A stretch of 5,029 bases of DNA from Candidatus Sumerlaeota bacterium (lineage in GTDB: Bacteria; Sumerlaeota; Sumerlaeia; JADFCT01). The stretch lies in assembly GCA_026398575.1 (NCBI GenBank), contig JAPLSP010000552.1, positions 1 to 5,029 on the forward strand, in the 5' to 3' direction. Positions 1 through 5,029 of the stretch are shown piece after piece. The notes beneath the pieces are model-generated. The model was not told the DNA's origin, searched no databases, and saw only the letters and a list, made by a program, of their open reading frames with translations. The translations under genes were made by a program, and so were the position numbers. The stretch's first letter is position 1, and each line of letters begins with the position of its first letter.

Positions 1-19
1 TATAAGGCAGGATGCACCC

Positions 20-1405
20 GTGAAGGACTACATAGACAGCCAAAGGAAATACATGATGGAAGAAAAAAAAGAGAAACTGGGCTGGCGGCAGATCATCACG
101 GGCAATGTTCTGATGATGGGATTGGTCAGCATGTTCACCGACGCGTCGAGCGAGATGATTTATCCGCTACTTCCGATTTTTATCACGGGCCTTGTGCCGA
201 CGGCGGCGGCGGCGGCGGTGTATCTCGGCCTCATGGAAGGCGTGGCCGAAAGCACGGCCAGTTTGTTGAAGATCGTATCGGGACGCATCAGCGACTCGCT
301 TGGCGCGCGCAAAATCCTGGTGGTCGCCGGATACGGCTTCTCAACCGTGTGCAGGCCGTTGATGGGATTGGCGACGGCAGGATGGCACGTCGTCGGACTG
401 CGCTTTCTCGACCGCGTGGGCAAGGGCATCCGCACTTCGCCGCGCGACGCTTTGATCAGCGATTCCGTGGACCCCGCCGGGCGCGGACTGGCCTTCAGTT
501 TTCATCGCGCGATGGATCACCTGGGGGCGGTGATCGGTCCGCTGGTTTCAATTCTGATTCTCTGGTATTTGCTGGGGCGTGTGTTCTGGGCCAGCTCCGC
601 CGAAACGGCTTCGCCCGTGGAAATGCATGCTTTGCGAATCTTGTTCTGGATATCGTTGATTCCGGGGCTGGCAGCGATGGCGGCGCTGGTCTGGAAGGTT
701 CGGGAGATCAAGCCCCAACGCGCTGCCGCGCCGGACGCCCAGACAGGCGCCAAGGCGGACTCCGCTAAATCCGCCAAACCGGACACGTCAGGCGCCAAAC
801 CGGATGCGGCAGTCAATAAAGCTCCTCTGCCTAAAAAATTCTATTACTTCGTGTCCATCGTGACGCTGTTCACTTTGGGGAATAGCTCGGACCTATTCCT
901 GGTTTTCTATGGCAAGACCTTGTTCAACCTTGGCCTGTTCGAGGTTATCCTGCTTTGGGTTGGGCTCCATATCTTCAAGATCATCTTTAGCCTGCCGGGC
1001 GGCGCGCTGTCGGATCGTCTGGGGCGGCGGCCCATGATCGTCGCGGGATGGGCGGTCTATACCGTGGTCTATCTTGGCATGGCATTCGTCTCCGCGCAGT
1101 GGGCGTTCTGGGCGCTCTTCTTCATCTACGGCGCCTACTACGGTTTTTCGGAAGGAGCGGAAAAGGCGCTTGTGGCCGATTATGTCCCCAGCGCAAACCG
1201 TGGCCGCGCATACGGGATTTATCACGGCGCCATCGGGCTTGCGGCGCTGCCGGCCAGCCTTATGTTCGGCCTTTTCTGGCAGGCATTGGGACCGCATCTG
1301 GCGTTTGGCATTGGCGCCGCGCTGGCCGGCGTGGCCACGGCGCTGTTGATGGTTTTGCTGGCCACCGGCGGCGGCAAAAAGGAAGAGAAGCAGTCCGCCG
1401 GCTGA
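20..1405 (+). CDS. MFS transporter, MJ1317-like type, substrate unknown
   Basis: This is a polytopic inner-membrane protein of the major facilitator superfamily, expected to move a small solute or drug by proton-coupled transport; the substrate cannot be told from sequence. Numbering is from the GTG at 20 (461 residues, a normal MFS length). The loop 2-3 signature appears in both halves: GRISDSLGARK at about 88-98 and GALSDRLGRRP at 328-338. The stretch RFLDRVGKGIRTSPRDALI at 128-146 is strongly characteristic of a prokaryotic MFS group that I recall as MJ1317-like. Hydrophobic segments fill about 28-56, 98-120, 165-186, 206-225, 275-296 and 304-447. Residues 230-272 form a hydrophilic Ala/Lys/Pro/Asp-rich cytoplasmic linker between the two six-helix halves. 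The start is uncertain: GTG 20 has AGGA seven bases upstream, but ATG 53 follows AAAGGA by five bases and would remove only a charged N-terminal tail. The gene converges on the hydrolase gene, with 30 bases between stop codons. The MFS call is firm; the subfamily is moderate. Confidence 0.93.
   Translation: MKDYIDSQRKYMMEEKKEKLGWRQIITGNVLMMGLVSMFTDASSEMIYPLLPIFITGLVPTAAAAAVYLGLMEGVAESTASLLKIVSGRISDSLGARKILVVAGYGFSTVCRPLMGLATAGWHVVGLRFLDRVGKGIRTSPRDALISDSVDPAGRGLAFSFHRAMDHLGAVIGPLVSILILWYLLGRVFWASSAETASPVEMHALRILFWISLIPGLAAMAALVWKVREIKPQRAAAPDAQTGAKADSAKSAKPDTSGAKPDAAVNKAPLPKKFYYFVSIVTLFTLGNSSDLFLVFYGKTLFNLGLFEVILLWVGLHIFKIIFSLPGGALSDRLGRRPMIVAGWAVYTVVYLGMAFVSAQWAFWALFFIYGAYYGFSEGAEKALVADYVPSANRGRAYGIYHGAIGLAALPASLMFGLFWQALGPHLAFGIGAALAGVATALLMVLLATGGGKKEEKQSAG
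42..47 (+). promoter_or_regulatory. Candidate Shine-Dalgarno for an internal MFS start at ATG 53
   Basis: AAAGGA lies five bases before ATG 53 and eight before ATG 56. This gives a well-placed alternative start that would shorten the MFS protein to 450 or 449 residues, still with a Lys/Glu-rich cytoplasmic tail before the first helix. The upstream GTG at 20 has its own AGGA at 9-12, so the sequence alone does not decide the start. Confidence 0.45.
748..804 (+). repeat. Imperfect in-frame repeats coding the MFS linker
   Basis: The 12-base unit CGCCAAACCGGA occurs exactly at 772-783 and 793-804, and a related copy, CGCCAAGGCGGA, lies at 748-759. A more diverged copy begins at 763. Spacings between the three clear copies are 24 and 21 bases, so the reading frame is kept. 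They encode the Ala-Lys-Pro-Asp and Ala-Lys-Ala-Asp steps of the central linker. Growth of the linker by slippage or duplication is an inference. Confidence 0.6.
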
Positions 1406-1436
1406 CAGCCTGGATCGCCGGCGGCCAACCGTTTTT
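1395..1436. terminator. Possible bidirectional terminator between convergent genes
   Basis: CCGCCGGC at 1395-1402 and GCCGGCGG at 1417-1424 form a perfect eight-base-pair GC-only stem with a 14-base loop. On the plus strand a run of five T lies at 1432-1436, seven bases after the stem, which is later than in a textbook intrinsic terminator. On the minus strand the stem is followed by a T-rich pyrimidine stretch (complement of about 1376-1393). The left arm and the MFS stop codon overlap, which is common when convergent genes share a terminator. A smaller competing hairpin, GGCT/AGCC at 1400-1410, lies inside it. Confidence 0.45.
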
Positions 1437-4072
1437 CATGAAACCTTCTTCGGCGCAGGCGTTGATCCCAGGGGAACGACCACAATGGTCTCGCCTTGCG
1501 CCGTTGGGAATTGCAGCAACGAGCCTGAAATCTCTTCGGCTTCTTTTCCGTCGCGATAGAGCGTGACCGGCGCGCTGCCCCAGGGATTGCGCAGGCGGCA
1601 ATCGCCTCCCACTTGCGCCTGGATTTCCACAAACTCGATCCTGCCTTGTTCCATCGAGGCGCTGACCAGAAATCCGCCGCGCGCTCCCAGTGTGTATTGC
1701 GCGTCCCATTCTTTTGGCCAGGCGGGGAAGACGTGAATGATCGGAAGCTTGCCAGGCGCGGGCGGGGCGCTTTGCAGCAGGGCTTCATGCAAGGCTTCCG
1801 AAGCGCGCCCCAGCCGCTGGCCGTCAATCGCTCCCGGCCCTTCGCGCAGCGACAGGCGATTCGGCATGACGCCGTCCGCCCCGCTGCCGATAACGTCACA
1901 AAAGCCTCGGGGCGGCAGACAGCGCAACTGGTTGGGGATCATGAATTTCAGATCGTAGGCGCGCCCCAGATGCGCGGCTGCCGTTGGGGCCTGGCTCAGC
2001 GTTGATACGGGCGTGTTTTCGTTGAAGCCTTTCGGATGCATCGCCTCGAAGGTGGCGTTGGCAATCCGGACCATCTCCGCGTCTTCGGTGTTCACCACGC
2101 ATAAATCATAGAACAGCGCCGGCAGAATGCTGGATTGTTCGGGCTTGCCTTTGCGGGCGGGCGGAAGGGCGCTGATCCAGCGGAGCCGTTCGCCGACGGA
2201 CCGGGATGTTAGCGAATCGCTGGTGGTGAGCTGATCGCTCGTGGGCAGCGGCGCAAGGTTGGCGGCGAACTCCTTCCACAAAGCGCGCAGATCGGGGTCC
2301 ATATCGAGAATTTCCGAGGCGCGGATCGCGATGGGCGTCATGCCGCGCATGGCCGCCATCTCCTCCTGCGCGTCCTGCGCGTCCCAGACCGGCTCGTGAT
2401 TGTTCACGTGATGGATGTGATACTTGCCGTCGGCGCCTTTTTTCGTATTCGGGAAGCTGCGATAAAACTCGACGGCGCCCTTGATCATCGGATAGGCGCG
2501 GTCGCGCAGCCAGGCCTTGTCCATCGTGTATTCATATCGCAGCCAATAGAGGAAAGCGATCTTGGCCGTGGTGGAAAAAATATGGGTGACGTGTCCGAAG
2601 GGGCCGGCGCCTTTGTCCTTGGATATCCATCGCCCCTGTTCCCATTTGCCGCTGTGATTCATCCAGTTCCAGCGGCTGTTGAACGTCTGCTTCGGCTCGG
2701 CGAACAGCTGGAATTTTTCGGAGCGTTGTTCCCACGGGCTGCGCAGGAGATACAAATCCTGCATCTCTGCCGCGATATCGTCGGGGAGTTTTTCAAGGCC
2801 GTCGAACCAGGTCGTTTCAGGAATCCACAGGCCCTGGCTTCCCCATTGCTGCCGCGCGGCGGTGGTACAGGAATCGTACATGCCGCTGTACATCGCGAAC
2901 ATCGGGTCCATCAGTTCGAAGCGGTTGGCCGGCGGCAAGGCATCGTAGTCGCAGCTCTGGTTGTGCCACCAATATTCCGAGCCCCATTCGCGCATGTCGC
3001 CGGTGGTGTACCAGATCATGCCACCAAAGCGCGGCATATACGCGCCGCGCGAGGACGATGCCATGATATAGAGATAATAGGTGTAGTTGAGTTCGACGAA
3101 ATTTGCCATCTCGTCCTCGCTGTTCAGACGAACGAAGGCCTTCGACCAAAAATTGCGCCACCAGGCCCGGGCGCCGAACAGCATTTCCTCAAAACCTTTC
3201 TCCTGCGCGGCGTTCAATTCCAGGAGCGCGAGCACGGCCGGATCGTGTTTTGGATCGAAGGTGGAGGCGCAGGCGATGAGGATCGTGAATTTACCTTTTC
3301 CGGGCGCCGCCGTCAGCCTCACTGTCAAATCATTATAAAAACGCGCTTTCGAGTCCCGTCCGATAATCCCCGCCGCAAGACCCGAGGCATTGTAATAATC
3401 GCCTTCGCGAAACTCCTGCGTCAACAGGATGCGCCCATCCTGGATGTCCAGCCGCGAGGTAGCGGTGTGCTCGCGGGTTTGAATCATCACGGCGTGCTCG
3501 CTCGATAGCTCGTAATTTTTGCGCGGAATATATTGCATGGCGTAACGTAACATGCGCAGGTCCACGCTGATGGGAGTGGGCTTTTCGCGCCGATCCTCGA
3601 TCTCGATGGCCATGACGTCGCGTTCATGCCAGGCCAGAACGCGTGCCGTCACGCCGGCGCCTTGGGCGGTCATCAGCCCGTCATAGACCGAAAGATGCTG
3701 CCGGAAGGCCTTGCCGCCGAAGACGTCTTCGCCGTAATCCACGAAGTTGATGTCCACGTATCCGCAGCCGCTCGCATAGTCCTCGCTTCCGCGCGCAAAA
3801 CTGTTGGTCGAGCGGTTCATGGCAAAAACATCCACGCGGTTGACCTGCATCTTGAGCGCGCAGGAGGTGGTCCATACGAGGCTGCCCATGCGGCCATTGC
3901 CAACGGGCATTCCTTCCTCGCTGCGCTCGACCGGTTTGCTATAGTCGAGATCCGCCCGCGAGATAAGACGCTGGTAATCCACGGTGAACAGGCTGCTTGC
4001 CGTTGCGGCGCCTGCCAACGAAAAAAACAGGATGGACGCGCAGACAACGCTTGCAAACGATATTTTAGGCAT
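1436..4072 (-). CDS. Secreted GH95-like / DUF5703-like putative glycoside hydrolase
   Basis: This is probably an exported (alpha/alpha)6-barrel carbohydrate-active enzyme; known GH95 members are alpha-L-fucosidases and alpha-L-galactosidases. The start at 4072 is chosen because GGGAGGT lies just upstream and a Sec signal peptide follows at once: MPK, a hydrophobic core to about 22, and an Ala-Thr-Ala-Ser cleavage region near 23-27. The mature protein has an N-terminal beta-sandwich-type region with MPVGNGRMG at 55-63 and QVNRVDVFA at 76-84, both typical of GH95/DUF5703 N-domains. The helical catalytic-type region runs from about 300 to 770, with YWWHNQSCDYD at 367-377 and HHVNNHEPVWD at 554-564. 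A C-terminal beta-domain follows, with HVFPAWPKEW at 780-789, like the family's LLPALP-x-W motif. Length 878 fits the family. The GH95 Asn-x-Asn catalytic pair is not plainly conserved, so activity and substrate are open. The same frame stays open to 4375, but that extension has no signal peptide at its front and runs antisense into the next gene. Confidence 0.82.
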   Translation of the reverse strand: MPKISFASVVCASILFFSLAGAATASSLFTVDYQRLISRADLDYSKPVERSEEGMPVGNGRMGSLVWTTSCALKMQVNRVDVFAMNRSTNSFARGSEDYASGCGYVDINFVDYGEDVFGGKAFRQHLSVYDGLMTAQGAGVTARVLAWHERDVMAIEIEDRREKPTPISVDLRMLRYAMQYIPRKNYELSSEHAVMIQTREHTATSRLDIQDGRILLTQEFREGDYYNASGLAAGIIGRDSKARFYNDLTVRLTAAPGKGKFTILIACASTFDPKHDPAVLALLELNAAQEKGFEEMLFGARAWWRNFWSKAFVRLNSEDEMANFVELNYTYYLYIMASSSRGAYMPRFGGMIWYTTGDMREWGSEYWWHNQSCDYDALPPANRFELMDPMFAMYSGMYDSCTTAARQQWGSQGLWIPETTWFDGLEKLPDDIAAEMQDLYLLRSPWEQRSEKFQLFAEPKQTFNSRWNWMNHSGKWEQGRWISKDKGAGPFGHVTHIFSTTAKIAFLYWLRYEYTMDKAWLRDRAYPMIKGAVEFYRSFPNTKKGADGKYHIHHVNNHEPVWDAQDAQEEMAAMRGMTPIAIRASEILDMDPDLRALWKEFAANLAPLPTSDQLTTSDSLTSRSVGERLRWISALPPARKGKPEQSSILPALFYDLCVVNTEDAEMVRIANATFEAMHPKGFNENTPVSTLSQAPTAAAHLGRAYDLKFMIPNQLRCLPPRGFCDVIGSGADGVMPNRLSLREGPGAIDGQRLGRASEALHEALLQSAPPAPGKLPIIHVFPAWPKEWDAQYTLGARGGFLVSASMEQGRIEFVEIQAQVGGDCRLRNPWGSAPVTLYRDGKEAEEISGSLLQFPTAQGETIVVVPLGSTPAPKKVS

Positions 4073-4076
4073 CGTG

Positions 4077-4083
4077 ACCTCCC
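4077..4083 (-). promoter_or_regulatory. Shine-Dalgarno of the hydrolase gene
   Basis: Read on the minus strand this is GGGAGGT, with the GGAGG core five bases from the ATG at 4072. It is the strongest ribosome binding site in the window. It decides the start against the 101 codons of open frame further upstream. Confidence 0.85.
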
Positions 4084-4219
4084 GTCGGATACTTGCCAAT
4101 TCTTGGATGGCGTGTTTTGGCGAAGTGCCTGCTTGACTCGCCTCCGGCCCCCTCGTATCGTTCGTTTCCTTTGATGAATGGATTTTCACGATCTCGCTCG
4201 GGCCTTTCAGGCTGCTATT

Positions 4220-4224
4220 GAGGG
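4220..4224 (+). promoter_or_regulatory. Shine-Dalgarno of the coiled-coil gene
   Basis: GAGGG lies five bases before ATG 4230. It favours that ATG over the in-frame TTG at 4218, which overlaps the Shine-Dalgarno itself. Confidence 0.7.
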
Positions 4225-4229
4225 TTGGC

Positions 4230-4721
4230 ATGGATGATTTTCTCAGTGAAGAATTTAAGGCGATCGAGGACCTGCGCCAGCCGGCGCGCGCGACGCTGAA
4301 GCAAATGCGCAGTGACCTTGACAAATTAAAGCGCAAGAACCAGGACGCTGTCAACAAGGTCATGGCGGATAACACGGATCAGGCTGCGCTCGAGTTGATG
4401 CGCAAAAGCGACCTGGAGATTGAAGCGCTCAAGGCGCAAATCAACGACTTTCGCCGCGAAACACAGAAACAGCTCCAGGAGCTGAAGGCCGGCACGGAAA
4501 AAAAGCGCGAGCAGCATATTGAAAAGCTGCAGGAGGATTTGGCGGCTGCGCGGGGCGAAATCGAGCAGATTCATACGGATATGGTTCCCAAAGCGAAAGC
4601 CGCTCTTGATGCTTTATTGGAGCGCAAAAAATCGCTCGAGGCCAAGAATCTGACCGTCGTCAGCCGTATCAATCAAGTCCGGCAAAAAGAAATCACCAGC
4701 GATATGATGGACGTCGAATAA
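4230..4721 (+). CDS. Hypothetical coiled-coil protein, 163 residues
   Basis: I do not recognise this protein. It is very rich in Lys, Glu, Asp, Arg, Gln and Ala, and it has no Cys, Trp or Tyr. There is no signal peptide or membrane segment, so it should be cytoplasmic. From about 15 to 155 it reads as long amphipathic helix with heptad-like spacing of Leu, Ile, Met and Val. Two regions are especially coiled-coil-like, about 22-47 and 61-115, and a second helix at 121-155 follows Pro120, which may be a hairpin turn. The N-terminus MDDFLSEEFKAIEDL may be a separate short helix, and the C-terminus ends acidic. The start at ATG 4230 has a good Shine-Dalgarno. The gene is divergent from the hydrolase and sits 73 bases upstream of thiE on the same strand. 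A structural, scaffold or chaperone-like role is possible but unsupported. That the gene is real rests on the start signal and the coherent composition. Confidence 0.8.
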   Translation: MDDFLSEEFKAIEDLRQPARATLKQMRSDLDKLKRKNQDAVNKVMADNTDQAALELMRKSDLEIEALKAQINDFRRETQKQLQELKAGTEKKREQHIEKLQEDLAAARGEIEQIHTDMVPKAKAALDALLERKKSLEAKNLTVVSRINQVRQKEITSDMMDVE

Positions 4722-4725
4722 CCTG

Positions 4726-4740
4726 CCAGATGCTGGACTT
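4726..4740 (+). terminator. Weak hairpin after the coiled-coil gene
   Basis: CCAG at 4726-4729 pairs with CTGG at 4733-4736 across a three-base loop, five bases after the stop codon. It is followed only by ACTTTAAAT rather than a clear T run. With four base pairs it would be a poor intrinsic terminator, so read-through into thiE is plausible. Confidence 0.2.
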
Positions 4741-4744
4741 TAAA

Positions 4745-4793
4745 TAATTCGCAAACCATAATCCGCAATCCGTAATCCGAAATCCGCAATCCC
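4745..4793 (+). repeat. Seven-unit heptamer tandem array, consensus NAATCCG
   Basis: The 49 bases divide exactly into seven heptamers. The last five are near-perfect: TAATCCG at 4759, CAATCCG at 4766, TAATCCG at 4773, AAATCCG at 4780 and CAATCCC at 4787. The first two, TAATTCG at 4745 and CAAACCA at 4752, are degenerate but in phase. Only the first base of the unit varies freely among the good copies. The array fills most of the gap between the coiled-coil gene and thiE and ends one base before the thiE ATG. It looks like a short-sequence tandem repeat created by slippage or by spread of an intergenic repeat family; its function is unknown. Confidence 0.85.
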
Positions 4794-4794
4794 T

Positions 4795-5029
4795 ATGCAT
4801 TTCCCCGAGCACGGCCTTTATTGCATCACCGACGCGCTCCTGGGTCAGGGCCGAACGCACCTGGAGCAGGCGCGGCTTTGCCTGGAAGGGGGCGCAAAGA
4901 TCATCCAGCTGCGCGACAAGACGGCCTCTTATGGCCAGCTACTGCCCGAGACGCGCGCCATCGCCCAATTATGCCGGGAATGCGGCGCGATCTTCATCGT
5001 CAATGACGCGCCGCGTCTGGCGCTCGACG
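4795..5029 (+). CDS. thiE: Thiamine phosphate synthase, 5' part only
   Basis: ThiE joins HMP pyrophosphate (4-amino-2-methyl-5-hydroxymethylpyrimidine diphosphate) and thiazole phosphate to make thiamine phosphate, the penultimate step of cytoplasmic thiamine diphosphate synthesis. The frame stays open to the window edge and gives 78 codons of an enzyme usually near 210 residues. The N-terminus GLYCITD at 7-13 is the standard first beta-strand of these TIM barrels. IIQLRDK at 36-42 holds the Gln and Lys that bind the pyrimidine pyrophosphate, and FIVNDAPRLALD at 67-78 holds the Asn-Asp pair of the phosphate and magnesium site. All expected residues in this part are present, so there is no sign of decay. 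ATG 4795 is the natural start because GLYCITD normally begins within about ten residues of the N-terminus. No Shine-Dalgarno is visible, and no thiamine (TPP) riboswitch is recognisable in the 73 bases upstream. Confidence 0.93.
   Translation, partial: MHFPEHGLYCITDALLGQGRTHLEQARLCLEGGAKIIQLRDKTASYGQLLPETRAIAQLCRECGAIFIVNDAPRLALD

Larger units (their letters stand above)
4073..4229. other. Divergent intergenic region, promoters expected but not identified
   Basis: This 157-base stretch separates the divergent hydrolase and coiled-coil genes and should hold both promoters. No sigma-70-like pair with good spacing stands out on either strand: TTGATG at 4171-4176 lacks a -10 partner at 17 bases, and GCTATT at 4214-4219 lacks a -35. 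A short perfect dyad, CCAA-TTC-TTGG at 4096-4106, lies about 25 bases upstream of the hydrolase start codon and could be an operator half-site pair, but it is short enough to be chance. No riboswitch or RNA gene was recognised. Confidence 0.4.

Noticed and set aside
1222..1899. 225-codon minus-strand open frame across the MFS and hydrolase gene ends
   Set aside because: It overlaps two real genes in other frames, is Arg/Ala/Ser-rich with no domain pattern, and crosses the terminator region.
2396..3508. 370-codon open frame on the plus strand inside the hydrolase gene
   Set aside because: It lies wholly antisense to a well-supported gene, has a composition typical of a high-GC shadow frame (rich in Arg, Gly, His and Ala), and shows no recognisable motif.
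3626..4174. 182-codon plus-strand open frame antisense to the hydrolase signal peptide region
   Set aside because: A shadow of the hydrolase gene; no family motif and no reason to prefer it over a frame with a signal peptide and a Shine-Dalgarno.
4073..4375. Upstream extension of the hydrolase frame by 101 codons
   Set aside because: It has no signal peptide at its front, runs antisense into the coiled-coil gene, and would bury the clear signal peptide and the strong GGGAGGT site at 4077-4083. The frame is open by chance.
4745..4793. CRISPR array
   Set aside because: The units are contiguous heptamers without spacers, far shorter than CRISPR repeats, and no cas gene is present.
4722..4794. 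TPP riboswitch upstream of thiE
   Set aside because: The gap is only 73 bases, mostly heptamer repeats, and lacks the conserved CUGAGA-type core and the paired arms of a thiamine riboswitch.
4821..5006. 61-codon open frame overlapping the thiE start
   Set aside because: It is a different frame of the thiE coding sequence, which is recognised with high certainty from its active-site motifs.

Overview
The window is gene-dense bacterial DNA, GC-rich by eye (not computed). It carries four protein-coding genes, one of them cut off by the right edge. Nothing in it identifies the species. A Sec-exported protein of glycoside hydrolase family 95 (GH95)/DUF5703 type, clear Shine-Dalgarno sites, and a short heptamer tandem array between genes would fit a PVC-superphylum bacterium (Planctomycetes, Verrucomicrobia, Lentisphaerae) or a candidate phylum of similar lifestyle. 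This placement is a guess. No RNA gene, insertion sequence, integrase, CRISPR array or phage gene was seen, so it looks like ordinary chromosomal DNA.

Layout: (1) 20-1405, plus strand: a 12-helix-type major facilitator superfamily (MFS) transporter with an unusual Ala/Lys/Pro/Asp-rich central linker. (2) 1395-1436: a GC-rich inverted repeat between the convergent MFS and hydrolase genes, probably a shared terminator. (3) 1436-4072, minus strand: a secreted 878-residue GH95-like/DUF5703-like putative glycoside hydrolase. (4) 4073-4229: a 157-base divergent intergenic region with no convincing promoter. (5) 4230-4721, plus strand: a 163-residue, highly charged, predicted coiled-coil protein of unknown function. 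(6) 4745-4793: seven in-phase heptamers of the form NAATCCG, degenerate at the left end. (7) 4795 to the right edge, plus strand: the first 78 codons of thiE, thiamine phosphate synthase.

The genes do not form an obvious pathway. The exported hydrolase suggests breakdown of a plant, algal or host glycan outside the cytoplasm. The MFS protein could move a small molecule, but its convergent orientation does not link it to the hydrolase. The coiled-coil gene and thiE are co-directional, 73 bases apart, and may be co-transcribed or separated by the repeat array. No complete new system is visible. The most interesting points are the departure of the hydrolase from the GH95 active-site pattern and the heptamer array lying where the thiE ribosome binding site should be.
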